Assembly (NCBI GenBank): GCA_900544825.1
Contig: UQWP01000029.1
Coordinates: 1-40,948, forward strand
Direction: 5' to 3'
Source of the DNA: an uncultured Prevotella sp.
Lineage (GTDB): Bacteria; Bacteroidota; Bacteroidia; Bacteroidales; Bacteroidaceae
DNA length: 40,948 nucleotides
Position 1 is the first letter of the stretch. Every line of letters starts with the position of its first letter. Below are positions 33,424-39,908 of the stretch, in pieces. A program made the translations under genes and the position numbers. The notes beneath the pieces were generated by a model. It was not told where the DNA came from. It saw only the letters and a list, made by a program, of their open reading frames with translations, and made no database searches.

Positions 33424-33505
33424 GCCCTTTCAGGGCGACTTGCCATTTGGTATATATTATACCCAGGGCGATGCCCTGGGCTAGGTGCTTCTGCCCTTTC
33501 AGGGC
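33424..33505. repeat. REP-like palindromes between pyrK and pyrD
   Basis: GCCCTTTCAGGGC (33424-33436), CCCAGGGCGATGCCCTGGG (33462-33480) followed by CTAGG, and GCCCTTTCAGGGC again (33493-33505). Same families as the cluster at 32195-32389, here inside the presumed pyrK-pyrD transcript. Confidence 0.9.
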
Positions 33506-33539
33506 GAGTGGAGCCAATCAGATATACCCTAGGGAATGA

Positions 33540-34316
33540 CTAGATATCCCAGGTGAGCTGCTTGATGTTGATGACCGGACCATCCTTGCAAACGCACTTA
33601 TGTCCCTCGGTGGTCTTCTCTACGCAGCAGAGGCATGCACCTACGCCGCACGCCATCTTGTTCTCCAGGGAAACCTCACACTCCACACCAGCCTTCTTGG
33701 CAAAGCGAGCCACGCTCACCATCATCGGCTTCGGACCGCAGGTAGAGATCATGTCAAACTGCTCGTTCTCCAATACAGAGTGATTGGTTACGAAACCCAC
33801 CTCGCCGGCAGAGCCATCCTCGGTAGTGATGCATACCTTTCCTATCTTGGCAAACTCATCCAGCTCCAGCAGGTCGGAAGCCTTGCGGGCACCCAGCAGG
33901 AAGGTTACATCTGCACCAAACTCCTTGATGAGTTTTCCGAAGTAGAGCAGAGGAGCCACACCTACACCACCCCCCACGAGGAGATACTTCTGGCTCTTCT
34001 CTGTAGGCATGGTGAAACCATTGCCCAGAGGCAGCATACAGTTGAGCGTATCGCCAGCCTGAAGCTTTCCGAGCTGGCGGGTTCCGTCGCCCACCATGGC
34101 AACGAGCAGCCAGAGCTGGTTGGTTTCTCTATCCACGAAATTGATGGAGATAGGACGGCGAAGCATGGTGGCAGGCGAATGATCTACCTTTACTTCTACG
34201 AATTGTCCAGGCAGGATTTCCGGCAAAGGCTTCTCGTCGGTAAGCTTAATCAATACATGCTTATCGCTGAGTGCTTCTACAGAAACCACCTTAAGGTCTA
34301 GAACATATTTTTTCAT
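33540..34316 (-). CDS. pyrK: Dihydroorotate dehydrogenase electron transfer subunit
   Basis: FAD and [2Fe-2S] subunit that reoxidises PyrD with NAD+. The 258 residues contain an FAD-binding beta-barrel with RRPISINFVD near 54, an NAD-binding part with VGGGVGVAPLLY near 114, and a C-terminal ferredoxin-like cluster with cysteines at 223, 228, 231 and 243 (ACGVGACLCC and VCKDGPV). The gene precedes pyrD and has a good promoter. Its roughly 130-nt leader contains 24-bp tandem repeats and a short repetitive ORF. Confidence 0.94.
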   Translation of the reverse strand: MKKYVLDLKVVSVEALSDKHVLIKLTDEKPLPEILPGQFVEVKVDHSPATMLRRPISINFVDRETNQLWLLVAMVGDGTRQLGKLQAGDTLNCMLPLGNGFTMPTEKSQKYLLVGGGVGVAPLLYFGKLIKEFGADVTFLLGARKASDLLELDEFAKIGKVCITTEDGSAGEVGFVTNHSVLENEQFDMISTCGPKPMMVSVARFAKKAGVECEVSLENKMACGVGACLCCVEKTTEGHKCVCKDGPVINIKQLTWDI

Positions 34317-34341
34317 CTTATTGCTATTTTAATGCTTGTTA

Positions 34342-34413
34342 TTAATGCTTGCTGTTAATGCACATTTGATGCTTGCTGTTAATGCACATTTGATGCTTGC
34401 TGTTAATGCACAT
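34342..34413 (-). CDS. Possible leader ORF made of an 8-residue repeat
   Basis: A 23-codon ORF runs through the tandem repeat and encodes Met-Cys-Ile-Asn-Ser-Lys-His-Gln two full times plus seven residues, then TAA. The repeat unit is 24 bp, so copy changes keep the frame. An AT-rich element resembling those before ilvN and the thioesterase lies 13 nt upstream of its ATG. Coding is unproven; it may be a by-product of the repeat. Confidence 0.3.
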   Translation of the reverse strand: MCINSKHQMCINSKHQMCINSKH

Positions 34414-34430
34414 TTAACGCTTGCTGTTAT
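34344..34430. repeat. 24-bp tandem repeat in the pyrK leader
   Basis: Three near-perfect 24-bp units (34344-34367, 34368-34391, 34392-34415; core ATGCTTGCTGTTAATGCACA) plus partial units on both sides (from 34331, and 34416-34430). The first unit differs from the others in one base. Confidence 0.95.
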
Positions 34431-34448
34431 ACCTATTTTATATATAGG
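34427..34448 (-). repeat. Diverged copy of the AT-rich element in the pyrK leader
   Basis: On the minus strand CCTATATATA then AAATAGGTATAA, close to the thioesterase and ilvN elements apart from a one-base shift. It begins right after the pyrK -7 box, so it is at the 5' end of the transcript. Confidence 0.35.
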
Positions 34449-34453
34449 CAGTG

Positions 34454-34484
34454 CAAAGGTACAACAAAATTCGAACTTCACAAA
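34454..34484 (-). promoter_or_regulatory. pyrK promoter
   Basis: On the minus strand TTTG (34481-34484), 19 bp, TACCTTTG (34454-34461). Confidence 0.8.
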
Positions 34485-34554
34485 GAGAAAGAGCGATTTT
34501 TTCAGCTCCCCTCTTACTTTATTCCTTTTTTATTCCCGACAGCAGAGCAGCAAT

Positions 34555-35142
34555 CTATTTCTTCGGGACGAAAGTCTCCCAGGTCTGATCATCGTAGAAG
34601 ATGCGGATCTCGGTAATCTTACGCTGCGGTTTGTCCACATATTTAACCGCTGCATTGGCGATATTTTTAGGTGTCCTTTTTACACCGTGTGTTTGAGGAT
34701 GGTCAAAGAGCGATGGAGAAGTAGGGGAGTCGGAACCCTCGCTGCCTCCGAAATCCAGGGTAGGCTCCACCACGCCGCCAGCGCCACCTATGCCCCCATG
34801 GCTTCCGCCCATGCCTGCTGCCGAAGCGCCTGTACCAGCCACACCTACAGCGTCTCCATACATATCGAGCGAATCCTCGTCCGCTCCGTTTCCACCTCTG
34901 GCGGAAGCCCCCGCCTGGGCACCTTCCACCTTATTAATATACATAGGAGGAGTACCATAAAGCAACCACTCAAGGTTCACCTGAGGCAACTTTTTCTTGA
35001 TTGCATCCACGATGTCGAGCGATGGTTTTGTGCGATCATTGAAGATGCTGCTCAGGGTCGCTGTCGATTTTCCGATGAGCTGCGCGAAGTTCTGTTGGTT
35101 GAGGTGTTGGTCCTCCATGATCTGTCTGATTCTGTCTTTCAT
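34555..35142 (-). CDS. XRE-type helix-turn-helix regulator with Gly-rich linker
   Basis: A DNA-binding protein of 195 residues from the Met at 35142; the frame extends 21 codons upstream, but those lie before a domain that normally starts at MKDRIRQI. Residues 1-60 form the HTH (NQQNFAQLIGKSTATLSSIFNDRTKPSL). Residues 70-135 are low-complexity Gly/Ala/Ser-rich. The C-terminus has a conserved-looking ITEIRIFYDDQTWETFVPKK tail. The gene has its own promoter, whose -33 box overlaps a TTTGG/CCAAA inverted repeat, which suggests autoregulation. The adjacent 1-kb gap carries related sites. Target genes unknown. Confidence 0.85.
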   Translation of the reverse strand: MKDRIRQIMEDQHLNQQNFAQLIGKSTATLSSIFNDRTKPSLDIVDAIKKKLPQVNLEWLLYGTPPMYINKVEGAQAGASARGGNGADEDSLDMYGDAVGVAGTGASAAGMGGSHGGIGGAGGVVEPTLDFGGSEGSDSPTSPSLFDHPQTHGVKRTPKNIANAAVKYVDKPQRKITEIRIFYDDQTWETFVPKK

Positions 35143-35220
35143 CACTATGTTTGAATTTGATTTTTTACGATGTTTTATTTCCGAACAGGCCCGTTTTTGG
35201 CCCATTTTTCTTAGATTTTA

Positions 35221-35252
35221 CAAAGATAAAGCAAAAATTTGGTTTTACCAAA
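35221..35252 (-). promoter_or_regulatory. Promoter of the XRE gene with overlapping inverted repeat
   Basis: On the minus strand TTTG (35249-35252), 20 bp, TATCTTTG (35221-35228). TTTGG-TTTTA-CCAAA at 35238-35252 overlaps the -33 box and could be an operator. Confidence 0.7.
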
Positions 35253-35287
35253 CTTTTCGGGAAAAATTTTGTTTTTTAAACTTTAGG

Positions 35288-35702
35288 TTTGTATTTACAA
35301 ATTTAAACTTCCAATCTTTGCTTTCTTAGTTTTATGGTTTAGATTTACAAACCTAACTTTATCAATCTAAAGCTTTTACAATGGTTTGCTTTATTTAAAA
35401 CTATTAATTCACTGAGTTTCAAAGCCTTTATTCCCTATAAATAGGCATTTCAGCCGCATTTATGCATCTTTCTTGCACAAAATTCCAAATCATAACCATA
35501 CATAAAATAACAGAAATCTATAAATCACTGGGTTTCAATATGTTTTCGTTTCAATAATTCGATTGTATATTTATACATTCATATTTCAAAACCGCCCGAT
35601 TTACATTTATGTTTGTAAATTCACCCTCTTTTTTCTCAGATTTAGTTTTCTTTGATTTTGATTCATAAATATAAAGAACGATTTACAAAATACATATTTA
35701 CA
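35288..35702. promoter_or_regulatory. Candidate operator array, TTTGTA/TACAAA sites
   Basis: Sites: TTTGTATTTACAAA (35288-35301), GGTTTAGATTTACAAACC (35336-35353), TTTACA/TGTAAA arms (35600-35619), and TTTACAAA with a nearby TTTACA (35682-35702). The region is very AT-rich, so chance contributes, but the first two are well-formed inverted repeats next to an XRE gene. Confidence 0.4.
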
Positions 35703-35780
35703 TTACTAAACTACAGAAACATAAACCTTAATAAATGCAAACACTAAAAAAAGAGGGGTTGAGGATGGCAAATTTTTCCA

Positions 35781-35822
35781 TTTTGAGCGTTTTCAAGCCC
35801 GTTGGTCGGGTTTTGCTCAAAA
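35781..35822. other. Hairpin in the XRE-holA gap
   Basis: TTTTGAGC (35781-35788) and GCTCAAAA (35815-35822) are a perfect 8-bp stem enclosing CCCG/CGGG (35798-35801 with 35807-35810). It could terminate a transcript from either side or be part of a small RNA. Confidence 0.45.
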
Positions 35823-35850
35823 ATGCGAGTATTGAAGGGGGTTATTTTCG

Positions 35851-35878
35851 TTAACTATCTGATATTCATTATAGTTAA
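35851..35878. other. Inverted repeat TTAACTAT/ATAGTTAA
   Basis: A perfect 8-bp inverted repeat with a 12-nt spacer, in gene-free DNA between two stronger hairpins. Function unknown. Confidence 0.3.
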
Positions 35879-35961
35879 ATGCGATTTCAGCGAAAACTGA
35901 AAAATGACCATCTAGATGAAAAATCCATCCAAACAAGAGATTTCCCACGAGAAAAACAAAA

Positions 35962-35999
35962 AAAATAGCGCCCGTTTCCTCGATAACGAACGCTATTTT
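35962..35999 (-). terminator. Terminator downstream of holA
   Basis: AAAATAGCG (35962-35970) and CGCTATTTT (35991-35999) with an inner GTT/AAC pair. On the minus strand it runs into T8. It lies about 135 nt past the holA stop; 36000-36132 contains no other recognisable feature. Confidence 0.75.
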
Positions 36000-36132
36000 C
36001 ACCACTTTCAGGAAGCTAAACGCCCTCCCCGATTCCAGATCATTTCATTTCTCCGACAAGACGAAGGAGGAGTAAAAATTGGCCTCTCTCCCACCCTCGC
36101 CCATCGACGGATTTTTGGAGCCGAAAAGCAGC

Positions 36133-37161
36133 CTAATGGAGGATGAAGAAGATGAGTTCTCTCATCAATTCGCCTGCCGAAGTAAACGGATTATCGATGC
36201 CTTTGCTCTTCGCATCTACCTCTTTCAGCTTCTCGATTATCTGCATCACTTTCACTCCAGAATAGTTTCTCATTCCCATCGTATAATCGCGCACCGCCCA
36301 GGTTCCGCGCAAATCCAGGAATTTTGCAAGCTCATTTTCGTTCTGCTTATTCGGAGCATAATAGGCTATCATCAGATTCTGGAAATAACTGAAGAGCAAC
36401 GGGAGGAGCGCATAGAGCGAACCCGACTTGGGGTTGCTGTCAAAATAGTTTATTATCTGATTTGCCTTGAAAACATCACGCTGGATGATGGCGCTGCGAA
36501 GTTCGAAAGCATTGAAGTCCTTGCTCACTCCTATTTCACGTTCCACCACATCCGGAGTCACCCGTCGGTCGGAATCAGGAAGAGAGATGAGCAGCTTGTC
36601 GAGTTCGGAAGTGAGGCGATGAAGATCGGCTCCGATATGATCTGCCACCATCTGCACCGCCTTCGGTTCGATGGTTGCCTTGCGAGCCTTGAGATAGGTT
36701 TCGATGAAACCCGGAAGCTGACGGTCGTAGAGCTTCTTGCTCTCGAACACCACTCCCACCTGTTCGGCTCTCGGGATGAACTTCTTTCTGCGGTCGATAC
36801 TGCCGTTTTTGTTACAGATGACGAGAATGGTGGATTTCACCGGTTTCTCGAGATACTTTTCCAGGGCATCCAGACTTTTCAGATTCTGTGCTTCTTTTAC
36901 AATCACCACCCTGAATTCCGCCATCATCGGATATCCCTTACACTGATCCACCACCTGCACCGCCGTGGTATCCGCCCCGAAAAGCACGGTCTGGTTGAAG
37001 TCCCGCTCTTCCGGCTGGAGCACGTTTTCGGCGATATAATCGCAGATCTTGTCTATATAGAAAGGTTCGTCGCCCATCAGAACATACACGGGCGCAAACT
37101 TCCGAGCCTTGAGATCTTTCATGATCGACTCGTAACTTATTGCATTTTTCTTTTCTGCCAT
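36133..37161 (-). CDS. holA: DNA polymerase III subunit delta
   Basis: Clamp-loader subunit that opens the sliding clamp and binds the gamma/tau subunits during replication. The 342 residues start at MAEKKNAISYESI; the frame runs 29 codons further, but a TACCTTTG promoter box sits at 37246-37253 within that extension. Signature features are FAPVYVLMGDEPFYIDKICDYI near residue 22 (the degenerate Walker-like region), VVIVKEAQNLKSL near 85 and a C-terminal helical collar domain. Divergent from the HsdR-N-type gene, with overlapping promoter regions. Length normal for the family. Confidence 0.9.
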   Translation of the reverse strand: MAEKKNAISYESIMKDLKARKFAPVYVLMGDEPFYIDKICDYIAENVLQPEERDFNQTVLFGADTTAVQVVDQCKGYPMMAEFRVVIVKEAQNLKSLDALEKYLEKPVKSTILVICNKNGSIDRRKKFIPRAEQVGVVFESKKLYDRQLPGFIETYLKARKATIEPKAVQMVADHIGADLHRLTSELDKLLISLPDSDRRVTPDVVEREIGVSKDFNAFELRSAIIQRDVFKANQIINYFDSNPKSGSLYALLPLLFSYFQNLMIAYYAPNKQNENELAKFLDLRGTWAVRDYTMGMRNYSGVKVMQIIEKLKEVDAKSKGIDNPFTSAGELMRELIFFILH

Positions 37162-37175
37162 TGATTTATTTTTTG

Positions 37176-37183
37176 TATCTTTG
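37176..37183 (+). promoter_or_regulatory. Plus-strand promoter box for the HsdR-N gene
   Basis: TATCTTTG on the plus strand, 110 nt before the ATG at 37294 and just 15 nt outside the holA start. The -33 box is TTTC rather than TTTG. Confidence 0.5.
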
Positions 37184-37245
37184 CACTGTGATTCCAGCCT
37201 GCCATTCATCTGTCTGCACAGAGAACCCAGCCTGCAATCCATTTG

Positions 37246-37253
37246 CAAAGGTA
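37246..37253 (-). promoter_or_regulatory. holA: Minus-strand promoter box for holA
   Basis: TACCTTTG on the minus strand, about 85 nt before the holA ATG. Its transcript and the plus-strand one from 37176 would overlap by about 60 nt at their 5' ends. Confidence 0.55.
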
Positions 37254-37268
37254 CAAAAATAAATCGAA

Positions 37269-37290
37269 CTATATATATAATAAGGTATAA
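37269..37290 (+). repeat. 22-nt AT-rich upstream element, copy 3
   Basis: TATATATAATAAGGTATAA preceded by CTA, ending 3 nt before the start codon of the HsdR-N gene. Its AAGG is at Shine-Dalgarno distance here. One base different from copies 1 and 2. Confidence 0.6.
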
Positions 37291-37293
37291 AAA

Positions 37294-37752
37294 ATGATTC
37301 GCTTGAACTTACCAACCTTCGAAATGAAGGTTTCGGGCACCAGACAGCAGCCCAAGATACTGGATGTGCTGCGCAGAAAATACGTAGCCATCACGCCCGA
37401 AGAATGGGTGCGCCAGCACTTCGTACACTATCTCATCGAGCACAAGGGCTACCCTGCCTCGCTGCTCGCCAACGAGATCCAGCTGAAATGCGGCGACAAG
37501 GTGCTGCGTGCCGACAGCGTGCTCTACAGCCGCGAACTCCGCCCCAGGATGATTATCGAATACAAGGCGCCGCATATCCCCATCACGCAGAAGGTGTTCG
37601 ATCAGATTTCGGTATATAATCTCCTGCTCCACGTAGATTACCTGGTGGTGAGCAACGGGCTGGAGCACTATATCTGCCGGATGGATTACGACGATAAAAA
37701 ATATTTATTCCTCGAAGAGATTCCCGATTATTCTGATTTATTGACAATGTAG
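37294..37752 (+). CDS. Stand-alone HsdR N-terminal-domain (PD-(D/E)XK-like) protein
   Basis: A 152-residue protein consisting of a domain like the N-terminus of type I restriction R subunits. Candidate nuclease residues are Glu61 (ANEIQL), Asp74 (LRADSVL) and Glu89/Lys91 (IIEYKAP), with Gln107-type QISVYN near 104-109. This is a D...ExK layout, so it may be an active metal-dependent nuclease. No helicase, methylase or specificity gene is near, so it is not a restriction system. I recall it beside holA in other Bacteroidota, which would suggest a replication or repair role. The function is undescribed to my knowledge. Confidence 0.82.
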   Translation: MIRLNLPTFEMKVSGTRQQPKILDVLRRKYVAITPEEWVRQHFVHYLIEHKGYPASLLANEIQLKCGDKVLRADSVLYSRELRPRMIIEYKAPHIPITQKVFDQISVYNLLLHVDYLVVSNGLEHYICRMDYDDKKYLFLEEIPDYSDLLTM

Positions 37753-37828
37753 AATTATCAGCCGAAAAGGCAGCCATCCGGCTTCTTTCCCATCACTGCA
37801 TCATCACCCCCAAAACGCCCATTTATCC

Positions 37829-37899
37829 CCCTCCAAAATTTGCGTATTTCCAGCCAATCGTACAGATGCTCAGAAATACGCAAATTTTGAAGGGCTTTT
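37829..37899 (+). terminator. Long perfect hairpin after the HsdR-N gene
   Basis: CAAAATTTGCGTATTTC (37834-37850) and GAAATACGCAAATTTTG (37873-37889) are a perfect 17-bp inverted repeat with a 22-nt loop. Outer CCC/GGG adds pairs, then CTTTTT follows on the plus strand. A weaker AGCCG/CGGCT hairpin precedes it (37760-37783). Confidence 0.7.
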
Positions 37900-37944
37900 T
37901 CAGCCGCAAATTCCGTTATTTTTTAATAAAAATCGGCGCAACAT

Positions 37945-37975
37945 TTTGCATTCTACCTATTTATTATTACCTTTG
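37945..37975 (+). promoter_or_regulatory. Promoter of the UDP-glucose dehydrogenase gene
   Basis: TTTG (37945-37948), 19 bp, TACCTTTG (37968-37975), 25 nt before the ATG at 38001. Confidence 0.8.
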
Positions 37976-38000
37976 CAGCAATTTAAATATAGAAAAGGTA

Positions 38001-39254
38001 ATGGCAAAAGAAAATATAAAGATAGCCGTAGCCGGAACAGGCTATGTAGGATTGAGCATCGCCACGCTGCTGAGCCAGCATCACGAGGTGGTGGCAGTGG
38101 ATGTGATTCCCGAAAAGGTGGAACTCATCAACCACCGCCGCTCGCCTATCCAGGACGAATACATCGAGAAATACCTGGCGGAGAAGAAGCTCAACCTCAA
38201 GGCTACCACCGATGCAGCCGAAGCCTACAGGGACGCTGACTTCGTGGTAATCGCCACGCCAACCAACTACGACCCCGTGAAGAACTACTTCGACACATCG
38301 CATGTAGAAGAGGTCATCCAGCTGGTCAAGGAGGTGAACCCCGATGCCATCATGGTCATCAAGAGCACCATTCCAGTGGGCTACACCGAGAACATACGCC
38401 AGAAGATGGGCAGCGAGAACATCATCTTCGCCCCCGAATTCCTGCGCGAGAGCAAGGCGCTCTACGACAATCTCTACCCTAGCCGCATCATCGTGGGCAG
38501 ACCGGCAGGAGATGATCGGCTAGACCAGGCGGCGCATCTCTTCGCAGAACTCCTGCAGGAGGGAGCCATCAAGGAGAACATCGACACTCTCTTCATGGGA
38601 CTCACAGAGGCAGAGGCGGTGAAACTCTTCGCCAACACCTACCTGGCACTCCGGGTAAGCTACTTCAACGAGCTGGATACCTATGCCGAGATGAAGGGAC
38701 TCGACACCCAGGCCATCATATCGGGTGTGGGACTTGATCCTCGCATCGGTACCTTCTACAATAATCCATCGTTCGGATATGGCGGCTACTGTCTGCCGAA
38801 GGATACCAAGCAGCTGCTGGCAAACTATGCCGACGTGCCCGAGAATCTGATCCAGGCCATCGTAGAGAGCAACCGCACCCGCAAGGATTTCATCGCCGAC
38901 CGGGTACTCCACATGGCAGGCTACTACGATTACGCCAACCAGAACAACTACCGCGAGGAGGAAGAGAAGCCTTGCACCATCGGCGTGTATCGTCTCACGA
39001 TGAAGAGCAACAGCGACAATTTCCGCCAGAGCAGCATCCAGGGCGTGATGAAGCGCATCAAGGCGAAGGGCGCCCAGGTTATCATCTATGAGCCTACGCT
39101 GAAGAGCGGAACCACCTTCTTCGGCAGCCGAGTGGTAAACGACCTGGAGGATTTCAAGAAGCAGAGTCAGGCGATTATCGCCAACAGATACGATAAATGC
39201 CTCGATGATGTGAAGGAAAAGGTCTATACCCGGGATATCTTCCGAAGAGACTAA
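38001..39254 (+). CDS. ugd: UDP-glucose 6-dehydrogenase
   Basis: Oxidises UDP-glucose to UDP-glucuronate with two NAD+, feeding capsule or surface polysaccharide synthesis. The 417-residue protein is of the short Klebsiella/streptococcal type. Marks are the Rossmann motif AVAGTGYVGLSIAT near residue 9, IKSTIPVGYT near 120, the catalytic Cys264 in FGYGGYCLPKDTKQL, and FAPEFLRE near 143. The start at 38001 has AAAAGG in front. The frame opens 45 codons earlier, but that part spans the terminator hairpin and the promoter. No other polysaccharide genes are adjacent in the window. Confidence 0.92.
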   Translation: MAKENIKIAVAGTGYVGLSIATLLSQHHEVVAVDVIPEKVELINHRRSPIQDEYIEKYLAEKKLNLKATTDAAEAYRDADFVVIATPTNYDPVKNYFDTSHVEEVIQLVKEVNPDAIMVIKSTIPVGYTENIRQKMGSENIIFAPEFLRESKALYDNLYPSRIIVGRPAGDDRLDQAAHLFAELLQEGAIKENIDTLFMGLTEAEAVKLFANTYLALRVSYFNELDTYAEMKGLDTQAIISGVGLDPRIGTFYNNPSFGYGGYCLPKDTKQLLANYADVPENLIQAIVESNRTRKDFIADRVLHMAGYYDYANQNNYREEEEKPCTIGVYRLTMKSNSDNFRQSSIQGVMKRIKAKGAQVIIYEPTLKSGTTFFGSRVVNDLEDFKKQSQAIIANRYDKCLDDVKEKVYTRDIFRRD

Positions 39255-39255
39255 C

Positions 39256-39268
39256 GCCCTGAAAGGGC
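39256..39268. repeat. Single REP-like palindrome after ugd
   Basis: GCCCTGAAAGGGC followed by AAAAGCTT, one base after the ugd stop codon. It matches the first unit of the cluster at 32195 and is the only hairpin there. Confidence 0.85.
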
Positions 39269-39314
39269 AAAAGCTTTAAGAATATCGCAAATAACAATTA
39301 AAAAAAAGATAAAA

Positions 39315-39782
39315 ATGGCAAAGTTAGTAATCAATTCCTATGAGGATTTTGCATCTCACCTCGGTGAGAAATTAGGTGAATCAGACTGGTTGCAGATCGA
39401 CCAGGACCGTATCAACAAGTTTGCAGACGCAACCCTCGATCCACAGTGGATTCACGTAGATGTAGAGCGTGCCAAGGTAGAAAGCCCTTACCACAGCACC
39501 ATCGCTCACGGCTACCTCACCCTCTCTGTACTGCCTTATCTCTGGCAGCAGATCATCGAGGTAAACAACATCAAGATGCTCGTAAACTATGGTATGGATG
39601 AGATGCGTTTCGGTCAGCCGGTCATCACCGGTTCACGTGTTCGCCTCGTGGCAACACTCCATGAGATTCAGAATCTCCGTGGTATCTGCAAGACCAGCAT
39701 CAAGTTTACCATCGAGATAGAAGGCCAGCGCAAGCCAGCTCTTTCTGGTATAGCCCAGTTCCTCTACTATTTCGAGAACTAA
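39315..39782 (+). CDS. MaoC/NodN-family hydratase
   Basis: A 155-residue hotdog-fold protein of the MaoC dehydratase family, in the NodN-like branch; predicted (R)-specific enoyl-CoA or enoyl-ACP hydratase. The hydratase motif is visible as FADATLDPQWIHVDVERA with Asp42 and His47 as the catalytic pair, followed by AHGYLTLSVLPYLW. No signal peptide. It lies 60 bp after ugd, with a REP-like palindrome between, and ends before a strong terminator. Codon use is biased, suggesting good expression. The physiological substrate is unknown. Confidence 0.88.
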   Translation: MAKLVINSYEDFASHLGEKLGESDWLQIDQDRINKFADATLDPQWIHVDVERAKVESPYHSTIAHGYLTLSVLPYLWQQIIEVNNIKMLVNYGMDEMRFGQPVITGSRVRLVATLHEIQNLRGICKTSIKFTIEIEGQRKPALSGIAQFLYYFEN

Positions 39783-39813
39783 AAAAAAAGTTTTACCTCT
39801 ATAATCAGCACTT

Positions 39814-39876
39814 GCCCCCTTCCGAAGCTGCATGGGTCTTTTCCTCTTGCCCGGCAGCAGAAGTCGGGGGCTTTTT
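39814..39876 (+). terminator. Terminator of the MaoC-type gene
   Basis: GCCCCC (39814-39819) pairs with GGGGGC (39866-39871), with an inner GCTGC/GCAGC pair, followed by TTTTT. The large loop could hold further structure. Confidence 0.7.
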
Positions 39877-39908
39877 AACTTGATTATCATTCTGAAAAAA
39901 TAGGATAT

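Noticed and set aside
34344..34430. CRISPR-like repeat
   Set aside because: The 24-bp units are directly adjacent with no unique spacers, and no cas genes are near. It is a tandem repeat.
34336..35154. Plus-strand 272-codon frame with repeated LMLAVNAH-type units
   Set aside because: It reads through the pyrK leader repeat, an intergenic gap and antisense to the XRE gene. The repeat only reflects the tandem DNA repeat.
35817..36146. Short ORFs of 62 and 76 codons in the XRE-holA gap
   Set aside because: They overlap hairpins and each other on opposite strands, and show no domain, ribosome-binding site or promoter of their own.
37294..37752. Type I restriction-modification system
   Set aside because: Only an HsdR N-terminal-like domain is present; no helicase, HsdM or HsdS gene lies in the window.
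37866..38000. 45-codon extension of UDP-glucose dehydrogenase
   Set aside because: It covers the end of a terminator hairpin and the promoter, and adds a spurious hydrophobic segment before the Rossmann motif.
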